A DNA stretch of 64,000 bases, from contig NZ_JACOFZ010000004.1 in assembly GCF_014284155.1 (NCBI RefSeq), forward strand, positions 62,001 through 126,000, in the 5' to 3' direction. Each line of letters begins with the position of its first letter. Within the stretch, counting starts at the first letter, position 1. A program made the translations under genes and the position numbers. This stretch comes from Affinundibacterium nitidum (GTDB taxonomy: Bacteria > Pseudomonadota > Gammaproteobacteria > Burkholderiales > Burkholderiaceae_D). Positions 34,765-44,420 of this stretch are shown piece by piece. The notes under the pieces are model-generated. The model was not told the DNA's origin, ran no database searches, and was given only the letters and a program-made list of their open reading frames with translations.

Positions 34765-36789
34765 TTATTTCAGTTTCTTAATTCGTCTTTTTAACTCTTG
34801 AGTCGTGAGAGCGCTAGTTTGCCGACCATATTTTTGATCGATGTAATGATTGATAATCTGCTGGACGACGAGGAAGTCTGTCTCATTTAGATGCGGCTCC
34901 AAACGTTTAAGAAAGTCGCGTGGTCCTTCGAATTCGGATTTGCCTAACCCACGCTTCTTCAAAGTGACACACAGCGTGAAGTATAACTTATCAAGGGGGG
35001 CAAGTTGCGTTCTTGGTCGTAGCAATGGCAGGGATAGGAATCCCAATACCAACAGACCAATAAGAAATAGGCTAACTAACGCGTTTTGCCAGTCCACATC
35101 TTTCAGACCGAGCGAGCGAAGTAAATCATTTTGTTTAGTCTCGTTATAATTAAGGACCCATTGGTTCCAAGTGTTGTTTAGAGCACTCCAACGCATACGA
35201 ATTTCATTCATGAATCCGTTTTGGCTCATCATATTACTGACAAGGCCGCTCAATCCTGTCGTTTTTTGAGTTGCGTTAAGATTCTTTAGAATTCGATCGG
35301 GCGCAACGGCTGCTGTTGGGTCGACCCGTACCCACCCTTCGTTTTCAATCCAAACTTCTGCCCAAGCATGAGCATCAGACTGGCGAACTTCGAGATAACC
35401 GTCTTGCGAATTCACGCTTCCACCTTGATAACCTGTGACGACTCTTGATGGAATTTGTAAATAGCGCATTAAGACAGAAAAACTACTCGCATAATGCTCG
35501 CAAAATCCAGCACGAGTTTGGAACAGGAAATCGTCTATCGTGTTTCTTCCAAGTGGTGGCGGTTCGAGGGTATAAAAGAATGCCTCATTACGAAAATACT
35601 TCAGTATGGCGGCGATCTGTTCTTTGGGTGTGCGATATTGCGATCGGATTTGTTCGGCGAACTCAGCTGTTTTTGGATTAAATCGACGCGGCAAGTTCAA
35701 GGTTTGCCGCAAAACATTCGGATCAATATTCAGATCGAGCTGATACTCAGGATATGATTGGATTTGGTATCGAGTTCGATTTTGTAGGGGGAATGGTGAG
35801 ACTATTTCGGCATTTCGAGTAACGTAGGCCACACCACCAATCAATTGGGGGGCTTGAGGGCTAAGATCTAGGCCAAATAAATTTTGAGAACTGGAAGGTT
35901 CTATAGTGATCTCGTGGCGAATTCCGTTGCCCGATATTGTTACATTTTTCGGATCAATTGCACGAGGAATGGAAAGCTTATTAATAGCGGTCCATGTTCG
36001 TCCGTCAAACTCATCTAAAATAATCGCTCGCCAATAGAGTCGCGATTTGTTGGGTACAGGATCAATGAATTTGACCCGAAACACCAGTTCTTCAGACATA
36101 GCAAGCTTGCTGATATTGCCAGGCGACATCGAATCGGATAGCCCACTACGTGCGATGTTTGCATCACTTGGCAGCCCCCATAAAGGACCTTGTAGGCGTG
36201 GAAAAAGGAAGAAGCAGACGACCGTCAAAGGTATCGCTAACCCCACCAACTTAAAGATGATTTTTAGACGGTGTAGAACTGGGATTGTTTTTGTTTGAAA
36301 CTGATAAGAAATTTGTGCCAATAAAAGCGCAAGCGCGCTTGCACTCACTTGTAATGCACTAACTAAGCTCTGGGATTCGAAGAAGCTGGTTAAGATGAGA
36401 AAAAAACCAAGGAAGACGACTACAAACAAATCGCGTTTGGCGTGCATCTCGAGCATTTTGCAGGCGAGCAAAAGAATCAACATAGAAACGCCAGCTTCGC
36501 GGCCGAAGAAGCTGCGAAAATTGAAGAAAATGCCGCCCATTAAACCGCATGCGATAGGAATAAGGATGTACTTTGAAGGGAGTGAACGCCCACTAAACGT
36601 CAGGTAAGCTCGCCACAGCATTACCGCGCTTGAACTTAAACTCACCCATATTGGGGCAGCGGAGAAGTGATTTGTAATCGCGATGAAGCACGCGATTACT
36701 AAAATTAAAGTATCTAGTTTATCTCGCGGAACTGGTTTAGATTTCCAGCTCAGGAAGGATAATAGGGGTTGTCCCAGCTTTGCGTTCAT
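34765..36789 (-). CDS. TgpA-type membrane transglutaminase-like protein (DUF3488/DUF4129)
   Basis: 674 residues. The N-terminal DUF3488 region has about six membrane helices (25-200). A large periplasmic part contains the transglutaminase core with the triad Cys430 (TRAGFCEHYASSF), His474 (SDAHAWAEVW) and Asp490 (WVRVDPTAAV). Another membrane helix is at about 575-595, and a C-terminal cytoplasmic DUF4129 segment ends the protein. In Pseudomonas aeruginosa TgpA is important for viability; its substrate is not defined. It overlaps the DUF58 gene by 4 bp. Confidence 0.92.
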   Translation of the reverse strand: MNAKLGQPLLSFLSWKSKPVPRDKLDTLILVIACFIAITNHFSAAPIWVSLSSSAVMLWRAYLTFSGRSLPSKYILIPIACGLMGGIFFNFRSFFGREAGVSMLILLLACKMLEMHAKRDLFVVVFLGFFLILTSFFESQSLVSALQVSASALALLLAQISYQFQTKTIPVLHRLKIIFKLVGLAIPLTVVCFFLFPRLQGPLWGLPSDANIARSGLSDSMSPGNISKLAMSEELVFRVKFIDPVPNKSRLYWRAIILDEFDGRTWTAINKLSIPRAIDPKNVTISGNGIRHEITIEPSSSQNLFGLDLSPQAPQLIGGVAYVTRNAEIVSPFPLQNRTRYQIQSYPEYQLDLNIDPNVLRQTLNLPRRFNPKTAEFAEQIRSQYRTPKEQIAAILKYFRNEAFFYTLEPPPLGRNTIDDFLFQTRAGFCEHYASSFSVLMRYLQIPSRVVTGYQGGSVNSQDGYLEVRQSDAHAWAEVWIENEGWVRVDPTAAVAPDRILKNLNATQKTTGLSGLVSNMMSQNGFMNEIRMRWSALNNTWNQWVLNYNETKQNDLLRSLGLKDVDWQNALVSLFLIGLLVLGFLSLPLLRPRTQLAPLDKLYFTLCVTLKKRGLGKSEFEGPRDFLKRLEPHLNETDFLVVQQIINHYIDQKYGRQTSALTTQELKRRIKKLK

Positions 36790-37790
36790 TGGACACTCCT
36801 AACTTCAGTATTGGAGTGCCCATAGTTTGCTAGCGCACTGAGACACATATGTCGATGATTCTCTCCGCTACCGTTCGGGAGGTGTAATGCCCCTAATTTG
36901 AATTCGTAGGGCAAACCTAAGCGATCAGCCTCGAGGATCCAACTTGTCATACGCGATAGTCTTTGTTCGATAGGGAGTTGAGTGGGAAGACTATTAAAGT
37001 CAATCAATAATTCCCCAAAACTAGCACCATCGAATTGCTTGGAAATGAGATTTCCCCCCGCCTCTAAGTCTACTCTCGCAATATGTTTCCACGATAAATG
37101 CTTGAGTGGATCTCCAGCTTGGTAGCTTCGCACACCAGCATAATCTTCATTGCCAGTGTTTGCGTTTCCTTTTTCACCCGACTCGCCGATGAACGGCAGC
37201 GGTGGTGGATTAAGTTCAGGAGCGGGGTATACCAAAACATATGTCGCAGGAAGCCAAGTGCTCCAAGCTCGTAGGAGTCCCATTGGAAACCAAGTTTGAA
37301 GTTGTACTCGTGGACAGGGAAGTGGGCCACGACTGGTAGTTATACAACTTAATTTGACGATATTTTCTTCACCTCGCGCAAGGTCAATGATTTGCTCGAG
37401 GTGGGGGCTTTGTTGAAAACTAATATGGATCGCGAATCGCTCTAATTGATCGGCATTCTTTACATAAAATTGAAATTCCGCCTGATCTCCAGCAAAAACA
37501 GCGGCACCATCTCGGGCGTTCAGTTTGAGATAGGCGAGGTTGCGGTAGGTGAATAGGGTATTGACCACAGCAACGCCAGCTAGCAAGTAGGTCATGCCAA
37601 AACCAAGATTGAGATTGTAGTTTGTAGCAGTTAAGAAGCAGATGATGAGCACCAACAGGAAAACCATCCCTGGCTTGCTGGGTAGTGTGAATACTCGACG
37701 TTGACTCAAGACGAGTTCACCAGGTTCTGGAGATTTTTCTAGAAAAATCAATCGTCTTAAGCGGAGCCGAAAAGCTTGGATGGCTTTCAT
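36786..37790 (-). CDS. DUF58-domain protein
   Basis: A 334-residue protein with two N-terminal membrane helices at about 38-80 and a beta-rich domain. The DUF58/vWA-related signature YAGVRSYQAGDPLKHLSWKHIAR lies near residue 215. DUF58 proteins are regular partners of MoxR ATPases and TgpA-type transglutaminases. The gene lies 18 bp after moxR and overlaps the tgpA-type gene by 4 bp, so these form one operon. Confidence 0.92.
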   Translation of the reverse strand: MKAIQAFRLRLRRLIFLEKSPEPGELVLSQRRVFTLPSKPGMVFLLVLIICFLTATNYNLNLGFGMTYLLAGVAVVNTLFTYRNLAYLKLNARDGAAVFAGDQAEFQFYVKNADQLERFAIHISFQQSPHLEQIIDLARGEENIVKLSCITTSRGPLPCPRVQLQTWFPMGLLRAWSTWLPATYVLVYPAPELNPPPLPFIGESGEKGNANTGNEDYAGVRSYQAGDPLKHLSWKHIARVDLEAGGNLISKQFDGASFGELLIDFNSLPTQLPIEQRLSRMTSWILEADRLGLPYEFKLGALHLPNGSGENHRHMCLSALANYGHSNTEVRSVQ

Positions 37791-37808
37791 TCGGAAATCA
37801 CCCCAACG

Positions 37809-38729
37809 TTAAACTGGTATTTCGTGCATGAGCTGTATCAGTAAATCGTGACTGGCATTGACTTTGCCGCTGACGGCCTTGAGGGGGCGAAGTCTGTGCG
37901 CGATTACCGGGACAAGTACAGCTTGTACATCTTCAGGCAATACATGGTCTCGCCCCTCTAAGGCAGCCCATGCTTTCGACGCTTGTAATAACGCGATCGC
38001 GGCGCGGGGGCTCATACCTTCTGCAAAATTTTTTGATTCACGGCTCGCTTGTGCCAGCTTCTGAATATAGTCGATCAAGGCGGGTGAAGTATGAATTCGC
38101 TTTACTTTTGCTTGGATCTCAATGAGCTCGTCGGAATGCATGATGGCCGACATGCTGCGCAATAGACTTCGTCGATCTTCACCCATTAAAAGTGCTCTTT
38201 CCGCTGCAGCGTCTGGATAGCCCAATGAAAGACACATTAGAAAACGATCTAATTGCGACTCCGGTAATGTGAAAGTGCCGACTTGGTGAGTTGGGTTTTG
38301 AGTGGCAATGACGAAAAAAGGTGTTGGCAATTGACGCGTTTGACCTTCGGCACTTACTTGTTGCTCTTCCATTGCCTCTAGAAGAGCGGATTGGGTTTTT
38401 GGGGTCGCACGATTGATTTCATCCGCCAATAAGACTTGGCTAAAGATCGGGCCTGGGTGAAATACGAACTGTGCTTTTTCACGTTCGAATATAGAGACAC
38501 CAATTACATCTGTAGGGAGAAGATCTGATGTAAACTGAAGTCTGTTAAATTTGAGTCCCAAAGAGATGGCGAGCGCATGGGCTAACGTCGTCTTACCTAC
38601 GCCGGGGACGTCTTCAATCAATAAATGCCCACCAGCGAGAAGACATACCAAGGCTTGTTGGATCTGTGTTTCTTTGCCGATGATTACTTGATTGAGTTGT
38701 TTTGCCACCTCATGGACTTTTGAAAACAT
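37809..38729 (-). CDS. MoxR-family AAA+ ATPase
   Basis: A 306-residue AAA+ ATPase with Walker A DVPGVGKTTLA at about 40-50, Walker B VLLADEINRATPKTQ, sensor 1 (FFVIATQNP) and the C-terminal lid (MSPRAAIALLQASKAWAALEGR). MoxR ATPases act as chaperones for assembly of partner proteins, here presumably the DUF58 and TgpA-type products. GGGA lies about 9 nt before the ATG at 38729; a TTG at 38750 is less likely. It is the first gene of the moxR-DUF58-tgpA-mltB group. Confidence 0.93.
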   Translation of the reverse strand: MFSKVHEVAKQLNQVIIGKETQIQQALVCLLAGGHLLIEDVPGVGKTTLAHALAISLGLKFNRLQFTSDLLPTDVIGVSIFEREKAQFVFHPGPIFSQVLLADEINRATPKTQSALLEAMEEQQVSAEGQTRQLPTPFFVIATQNPTHQVGTFTLPESQLDRFLMCLSLGYPDAAAERALLMGEDRRSLLRSMSAIMHSDELIEIQAKVKRIHTSPALIDYIQKLAQASRESKNFAEGMSPRAAIALLQASKAWAALEGRDHVLPEDVQAVLVPVIAHRLRPLKAVSGKVNASHDLLIQLMHEIPV

Positions 38730-38883
38730 GTGTTTTTCCCATAGAATCAATAAAAGTGCTGCAAATCAAGTTTATAGTGAAAAGCAATAATAACCAATAA
38801 CTGTGAAGAGTGCTGAAAGCGATCGTGTAGTACGATAAGGCTGTTTGCATTAATACATGCAGAAATCGATTTAGGGGTTTGGA

Positions 38884-40587
38884 ATGGCAAGGCCTGAGAA
38901 AATTCGTTTAGGTGAAATTTTGGTGCAGCAAAAGCTGATCACCGAAGACCAACTGCAATTTGCATTGGCTGAGCAAAAACGCACTGGACGAAAACTAGGT
39001 CGCGTCTTTGTCGAAAATCGGTATGTTACTGAAGATCAAATTTCGCAAGCGATGGCGAAACAGCTCAACATAAGTTTCGTTAATCTTCGCCAATATAATA
39101 TCAAACCCGATATCGTAAAAAAGCTGCCTGAGCTTCAGGCACGTCGTTTTCGCGCCATCGTGTTGGAGCAGCTCAACAGCGGCTTCTTGGTGGCGATGGT
39201 TGATCCAACCGATCTATTTGCTTACGACGAAATAAGTCGCCTTCTTAAGAATTCGATTCAGTTGGCAGTCGTGAACGAAAATGATCTGTTGGCAGCGATT
39301 GATAATTTATATCGTCACACAGAGGCCATTACGGATCTGGCGCGAGAGTTGGAGCAAGAGTTAAGCGACGCCGATGTTGATATTGAATCTTTGGTTAGCG
39401 ATACTGCTACAGAAGATGCTCCCGTGGTGAAATTGCTGCAGTCTGTGTTTAACGATGCGACGCAAGTGCGAGCCTCAGACATTCATATCGAACCGCAAGA
39501 GAAACGCCTTCAAATCCGTTTTCGAATTGATGGCATGTTGCATTTGCAAACCGAGGCTGATATCAAGATTGCGAGTGCCTTGGCTTTACGTCTAAAGTTG
39601 ATTTCGGAAATGGATATTTCTGAAAAGCGCTTGCCCCAAGACGGGCGTTTTATTATTAAGGTCCGTCAACAGCAGATTGACGTGCGTATTTCGACCATGC
39701 CCACGCAGTATGGCGAGTCTATCGTCATGCGCTTGTTAAATCAGAGCGGTGGCATACTTAATCTCGATAAAATTGGAATGCCAAGAGAGATGCTTGCACG
39801 ATTTCGCGCGATCATTCAAAAGCCAAACGGCTTGGTACTGGTGACAGGGCCAACAGGCAGTGGTAAGACTACAACGCTGTATGGTGCGTTATCAGAGCTC
39901 AATCGTGAGGAAAGTAAATTGATCACGGTTGAAGATCCGGTCGAATATCGTCTCCCTGGGATTAATCAAGTTCAAGTCAATGAAAAGATCGATCTTAGCT
40001 TCGCGAAGGTGTTGCGTGCATCTTTGCGTCAAGATCCAGATATTTTGCTGTTAGGTGAGATGCGAGATCAAGAGACGGCGCAAATCGGCATGCGTGCCGC
40101 AATGACGGGTCACTTAGTGTTGTCGACTTTGCATACGAATGACGCGATCAGTACACCGATTCGTCTGCTTGATATGGGTGTTCCTCGTTATATGATGGGT
40201 AGCTCCTTGCAAGCAGTGTTAGCCCAACGCTTGGTCAGGGTGATTTGTGAAAGCTGCCGGCAAGAGCATACGCTTAGTCCCTCTGAACGTGAATGGCTGT
40301 CATTTGACATGGCAGATCAAATTGATCAACATCGATATCACGCCGGCCGCGGATGTGGCCATTGTAATGGCACGGGATTCCGTGGGCGGATGGGTGTCTA
40401 TGAATTGCTGGAAATGACTAAACCGGTGGTTGATGCTGCGCATGCGGACGATAATGCAAAGTTCATTGAGGCAGCGAAACAGCAAATGGCAGGTAATACG
40501 CTTCGTAAATATGCGATTGATCTGGTGTTGAGCGGTGTTACTACGGTCAGCGAAGCGATGCGCATTAGCAATCAGATCGATGAGTAG
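38884..40587 (+). CDS. mshE: MSHA biogenesis ATPase MshE (GspE/PilB family)
   Basis: A 567-residue pilus polymerisation ATPase. Residues ~7-60 hold two tandem MshEN-type motifs (RLGEILVQQKLITEDQLQFA and KLGRVFVENRYVTEDQISQA), the known c-di-GMP-binding module. The ATPase core has Walker A TGPTGSGKTTTLYGAL at 321-336, the Asp box, Walker B DPDILLLGEMRD and the His box. The four-cysteine zinc site (CESC...CGHC) near the C-terminus is typical of extension ATPases. It is the first gene of the MSHA cluster, preceded by a strong SD (AGGGG), and is divergent from moxR. Confidence 0.95.
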   Translation: MARPEKIRLGEILVQQKLITEDQLQFALAEQKRTGRKLGRVFVENRYVTEDQISQAMAKQLNISFVNLRQYNIKPDIVKKLPELQARRFRAIVLEQLNSGFLVAMVDPTDLFAYDEISRLLKNSIQLAVVNENDLLAAIDNLYRHTEAITDLARELEQELSDADVDIESLVSDTATEDAPVVKLLQSVFNDATQVRASDIHIEPQEKRLQIRFRIDGMLHLQTEADIKIASALALRLKLISEMDISEKRLPQDGRFIIKVRQQQIDVRISTMPTQYGESIVMRLLNQSGGILNLDKIGMPREMLARFRAIIQKPNGLVLVTGPTGSGKTTTLYGALSELNREESKLITVEDPVEYRLPGINQVQVNEKIDLSFAKVLRASLRQDPDILLLGEMRDQETAQIGMRAAMTGHLVLSTLHTNDAISTPIRLLDMGVPRYMMGSSLQAVLAQRLVRVICESCRQEHTLSPSEREWLSFDMADQIDQHRYHAGRGCGHCNGTGFRGRMGVYELLEMTKPVVDAAHADDNAKFIEAAKQQMAGNTLRKYAIDLVLSGVTTVSEAMRISNQIDE

Positions 40588-40595
40588 GCCGTAAT

Positions 40596-41825
40596 ATGCC
40601 ATTTTTTTCATACAAAGCGCGTAATCCAAATGGAGATTTAGTCGAAGGTGTGCTCGAAAGCGCAGATCCTGATGCTGTCGCTCGTCAGTTGTTTGCAGCA
40701 GGGATAGTGCCGACATCGATTGAGCAAGCAAAGGGGCCAGCTGCAACGCGAGGCTTAACATGGTGGCAGCGTTTTCGTGAAGGAAGCGTCAAGGCTCTTG
40801 ATGTGCAGCTTTTTAGTCGGCAGCTATATACCTTGATTCGTGCGGGTGTGCCGATCATGAGAGGCTTGTCTGGCTTGCAAGAATCTGCGATCAATCGCGC
40901 GTTTCGTAGAGTGATCCAAGATCTTCGAGAATCGCTCGATTCTGGTCGTGAGCTTTCAGCTGCGATGAGGCGGCATCCTAACGTTTTCAGCATGTTCTAC
41001 GTCAGTATGGTGAAGGTCGGGGAAATGACGGGACGCCTTGATACCATCTTGTTGCGACTGTCTGAACATCTCGAGTTTGAACGGGAAATGCGCAATCGAA
41101 TTAAGACAGCTCTCCGTTATCCGATGTTCGTGATCATTGTGATGATCGCTGCCTTGGTTGTCGTCAATATCATGGTAATTCCGCAGTTCGCTAAAGTATT
41201 TGCTAGTTTTAACGCGCAATTGCCGCTCATGACCCGTTTTCTTTTGGGTATGTCCGAATTTTTTGTGAGTTACTGGTACGTTATGCTGGGGGCGATCTTG
41301 CTAGCGGCGTTCATGTTTAGGGGATTTCTCGCAACAAAAGAAGGGCGATATTGGTGGGATCGCCAGATTTTATATTTTCCGATCTTTGGCCGTATCGTTT
41401 TAAAGGCGACACTGGCGCGGTTCGCGCGGAGCTTTGCATTATCAAGTAAGAGCGGCGTACCGATCGTGCAGGCATTAACAGTCGTGGCGAGCACAGTTGA
41501 CAATACCTATATCGCTTCACATGTTGAAGATATGCGTGAAGGTGTTGAACGAGGCGATAGCATACTTCGCACGGCAACCAGCACTAATGTTTTTACTCCG
41601 GTCGTTTTGCAAATGATCGCCGTGGGTGAAGAGACTGGTGCCTTGGATGAATTGATGGATGAAATAGCCAGTATGTACGAAGGGGAAGTGGAGTATGAAT
41701 TAAAAACACTTTCTTCAAACATTGAACCAATTTTGATTGTAGCATTGGGCGTGATGGTGCTGATATTGGCATTAGGTATCTTTGTACCAATTTGGGATTT
41801 GGGTCGCGTTGCCCTCAGAAAGTAA
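40596..41825 (+). CDS. mshG: MSHA biogenesis protein MshG (GspF/PilC platform)
   Basis: A 409-residue inner-membrane platform protein with two T2SSF domains (about 70-195 and 275-398) and three membrane helices near 170-190, 215-240 and 378-400. It anchors the MshE ATPase under the growing pilus. Typical motifs: LFSRQLYTLIRAGVP and FARSFALSSKSGVPIVQAL. It follows mshE by 8 bp and forms one transcript with it. Confidence 0.95.
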   Translation: MPFFSYKARNPNGDLVEGVLESADPDAVARQLFAAGIVPTSIEQAKGPAATRGLTWWQRFREGSVKALDVQLFSRQLYTLIRAGVPIMRGLSGLQESAINRAFRRVIQDLRESLDSGRELSAAMRRHPNVFSMFYVSMVKVGEMTGRLDTILLRLSEHLEFEREMRNRIKTALRYPMFVIIVMIAALVVVNIMVIPQFAKVFASFNAQLPLMTRFLLGMSEFFVSYWYVMLGAILLAAFMFRGFLATKEGRYWWDRQILYFPIFGRIVLKATLARFARSFALSSKSGVPIVQALTVVASTVDNTYIASHVEDMREGVERGDSILRTATSTNVFTPVVLQMIAVGEETGALDELMDEIASMYEGEVEYELKTLSSNIEPILIVALGVMVLILALGIFVPIWDLGRVALRK

Positions 41826-41894
41826 GATTTGTAAGGACGCAAAGCGACATTTATACCGAATAAAAGCGCATTCGTCGGACGATACTTTCATAAA

Positions 41895-41924
41895 TTGACT
41901 ATTGATGTGTATAGTTGTTAATAA
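41895..41924 (+). promoter_or_regulatory. Promoter in front of mshA
   Basis: TTGACT (41895-41900) with TAATAA (41919-41924, 18-bp spacer) or TTAATA (17 bp) lies 45 bp before the mshA ATG. A separate promoter fits the need for abundant major pilin. Confidence 0.55.
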
Positions 41925-41967
41925 TGAGTGGTGATTTTTTTGGTTTCTGAGTTGAATAGGGGTTCGT

Positions 41968-42426
41968 ATGAAAAAACAGCAAAGTGGTTTTACATTAATT
42001 GAGTTAGTGGTTGTGATTGTGATTTTGGGCTTGTTGGCAGCAACGGCACTTCCAAAGTTTGCGGCACTTCAGACTGAGGCTAGGATCGCTAAAATGAATG
42101 GTGCGTTGGCATCGTTGAAAGCGGGCGCGGCTTTAGCGCATTCGATTCAGTTGACACAGCAATTGGGCCCGAACACCACTATTGTGATGGAAGGCTCAAA
42201 TGTGTTAATGGCGAACGGTTACCCAACGACCGCAGCGACTAGCATCCCTATTGCAGCTGGTTTGTCCACGCCAGACTTCGTATTGACCACAACTTCGGCA
42301 ACAGTATTTACGGTCACGCCTGATGCCGGTCATCCGGCGTGTTCGGTGACTTACACCGTGCCAACGGCAAACGGGTTTCCCCCAACTTATAGCAATACGG
42401 GCTTAACGGCAGCGAACTGCTCATAA
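41968..42426 (+). CDS. mshA: Type IV major prepilin MshA
   Basis: A 152-residue prepilin. A short leader MKKQQSG is cut before the N-methylated Phe of FTLIELVVVIVILGLLAATALPKF, with the essential Glu at +5. The C-terminal region has two cysteines (PACSV and AANCS) able to form the usual disulfide loop. A strong SD (AGGGG) and its own promoter precede it, and a terminator directly follows, as expected for the major subunit. No second MshB-like prepilin is next to it. Confidence 0.92.
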   Translation: MKKQQSGFTLIELVVVIVILGLLAATALPKFAALQTEARIAKMNGALASLKAGAALAHSIQLTQQLGPNTTIVMEGSNVLMANGYPTTAATSIPIAAGLSTPDFVLTTTSATVFTVTPDAGHPACSVTYTVPTANGFPPTYSNTGLTAANCS

Positions 42427-42432
42427 AATTGA

Positions 42433-42461
42433 TTAGCCGTTTCGACGGCTAATTTTCTTTT
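42433..42461 (+). terminator. Terminator after mshA
   Basis: TTAGCCGT, tetraloop TTCG, ACGGCTAA, then TTTTCTTTT, 7 bp after the mshA stop. It probably allows partial readthrough to the minor pilin genes, giving a stoichiometric drop. Confidence 0.85.
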
Positions 42462-42531
42462 CGCTAAAGGCTTTTCGTAAGAACCTTGGCATTCTTATTT
42501 GAATGCGATGCAGGAAATGGAGAGATAGAGT

Positions 42532-43023
42532 TTGTCAGTGGATCGCCAACGTGACCAGTATGGGTTCACACTCGTTGAACTTCTGTTAGTAATTATCTTA
42601 GTTGGTATAGTCGGCGCCGTAACGGCAACAAGGTTCACCGATAAAGTGGACTTCGATGCTCGCGGTTTTACTGATCAGACCCTAGGAATGCTACGCTATG
42701 CGCACAAACTGGCGATCGCTCAACGTCGTGATGTTTGGGTGCAAATTGATCAACCATCCGGTTATGTATGCTTGACCTATGTAAGTGTAGATGCTAACTG
42801 TCCGACTGCCAATCTGACGGCGCCCAATCAAGTACCAGATCCAATAGATCAATCTTGGTATAAGCGAAAAACGCCGAGTAACGTGAGCTTTACTGGGTCG
42901 ACGAGTTTTCGGTTTACCGCACTGGGGCGCTTAAATCCAAATACTACCCAAACCATTGTGATTACAGGTGGGACGGGCGGAGGTACGATCATCATAGAGG
43001 GAGAAACTGGGTATGTTCGGTAA
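42532..43023 (+). CDS. mshC: Minor pilin MshC-like
   Basis: A 163-residue GspH-like minor prepilin with prepilin site YGFTLVELLLVIILVGIVGAV. The body has a two-cysteine region (VCLTY...NCPT). The start is TTG at 42532, supported by GGAGA 9 nt upstream; GTG at 42538 is the alternative. It overlaps the next minor pilin gene by 11 bp. The name is assigned by position in the MSHA minor pilin series. Confidence 0.85.
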   Translation: MSVDRQRDQYGFTLVELLLVIILVGIVGAVTATRFTDKVDFDARGFTDQTLGMLRYAHKLAIAQRRDVWVQIDQPSGYVCLTYVSVDANCPTANLTAPNQVPDPIDQSWYKRKTPSNVSFTGSTSFRFTALGRLNPNTTQTIVITGGTGGGTIIIEGETGYVR

Positions 43024-43582
43024 TCCGCTCGGTTCTCGATTACGTGGCTTCACTCTGGTCGAGGTATTGATTTTTATCGTCATCGTCGGCATTGCAATGG
43101 CGGGAATTTTATCGATCATGAATTTGACCTCGGTAGCGAGCACCGATCCTATGCGAGACAAGCAAGCCTTGGCAATTGCTGAATCACTGTTAGAGGAAAT
43201 TGAATCACAAGCATTTACTTATTGTGATCCAGATGATGCAAACGCGAGCATAGCTACTTCACCTGCGGGATGTGCTGGAGCAGCACAAGGGCTCGGCCCG
43301 ACAGCGGGCGAGACTCGTTATGCAGAGCCACGATTTGATAATGTGGGTGATTATCATAATATGGCACCACCAGTTCCAGCACCAATTCCGACTAAGCCAA
43401 ACGCCGTGGCCGATGTGCAAGGGCAAGTGGTCAACCAATTGCAAGATTATGTCGCCGAAGTCAAAGAGACCTCGGGACTAGGTGGTGATGAAATTCGAAT
43501 CGATGTAACCGTGAGATCTGGTGAGACGGTGGTGACGCTCACTGGTTATCGGTATCGTTATGCGCCGAGGACTGTGCCTTAA
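43013..43582 (+). CDS. mshD: Minor pilin MshD-like
   Basis: A 189-residue minor prepilin with prepilin site RGFTLVEVLIFIVIVGIAMAGIL. The body contains two cysteines (TYCDPDD and PAGCAGA). Length and order after mshC fit MshD. It overlaps mshC by 11 bp and is followed by mshO with 1 bp spacing. Confidence 0.85.
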   Translation: MFGNPLGSRLRGFTLVEVLIFIVIVGIAMAGILSIMNLTSVASTDPMRDKQALAIAESLLEEIESQAFTYCDPDDANASIATSPAGCAGAAQGLGPTAGETRYAEPRFDNVGDYHNMAPPVPAPIPTKPNAVADVQGQVVNQLQDYVAEVKETSGLGGDEIRIDVTVRSGETVVTLTGYRYRYAPRTVP

Positions 43583-43583
43583 A

Positions 43584-44420
43584 ATGAATCTACATCAGCG
43601 CCAACAATTCGGGATTACTCTGGTTGAAATGATCGTCGTGATTGTTATCATGGGTATTATTGGTGGCATAGTTGCGCTTTTTCTGCGCCGTCCAGTTCAG
43701 CAGTATCAAGATCTGACCATTCGCGCGGAACTCAGCGATACTGCCGATACTGCAGTGAAAAGGATGTCGCGTGAAATTCATTTGGCCGTGCCCAATTCCA
43801 TGCGTTCCGCGAATAGTAGCTGTATCGAATTCGTCCCTGCGTATGACGGTGGTAGATATCGGGCGGCTGCTGACGCGACAGGGGCTGGCAATGCATTTAC
43901 GACGGCGCAAGCAATCTCGACCTTCGATGTAGTTGGTAATTTGAATGCAGCACCCGCCGTGGGTGATTTTGTCGTCGTTTACAACCTTGGTATTCCCGGC
44001 GCTGATATTTACGCGGCAGCAGACAATAAAGCGAGCATAGTGGCACCAACGAGTGTGAGTCAGCTTAATTTCGCAAGTAAGCAGTTTCCTTTTGCATCAC
44101 CAGGGAATAAGTTTCAGCTCGTATCCGGCACTGAAAGGGCTGTGTCGTTTGTGTGCACCGGGGTCGGAGTTGATGCTAAAGGGAATGGAACAGGCAAACT
44201 GTATCGCGCATCTGGCTATGGATTTGTATCTCCAGAGCCAAGTGCGTGTGCCTCGGTGACCACTGCGCCTGTTTTGGCTCAAAATATTAGTTCGTGTCAG
44301 TTTTCCTATGCACAAGGCGTGTTGGAGCGTTTTGGATTAGTCAGTATCAAGGTTGGTATTACGAAAGCAGGGGAAACTATTTCACTTTATCAAGATGTTC
44401 AGGTCAATAATGTTCCATAG
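43584..44420 (+). CDS. mshO: Minor pilin MshO-like
   Basis: A 278-residue GspJ-like minor prepilin with site FGITLVEMIVVIVIMGIIGGIVALF. The position-1 residue is Gly-Ile rather than Phe, an allowed variant. The MSHA MshO feature of a long C-terminal domain with three to four cysteines (SSCIEF, VSFVCTG, SACAS, SSCQFS) is present. I take ATG 43584 directly after the mshD stop, with GAGGA 12 nt upstream, rather than an ATG eight codons earlier. Confidence 0.85.
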   Translation: MNLHQRQQFGITLVEMIVVIVIMGIIGGIVALFLRRPVQQYQDLTIRAELSDTADTAVKRMSREIHLAVPNSMRSANSSCIEFVPAYDGGRYRAAADATGAGNAFTTAQAISTFDVVGNLNAAPAVGDFVVVYNLGIPGADIYAAADNKASIVAPTSVSQLNFASKQFPFASPGNKFQLVSGTERAVSFVCTGVGVDAKGNGTGKLYRASGYGFVSPEPSACASVTTAPVLAQNISSCQFSYAQGVLERFGLVSIKVGITKAGETISLYQDVQVNNVP

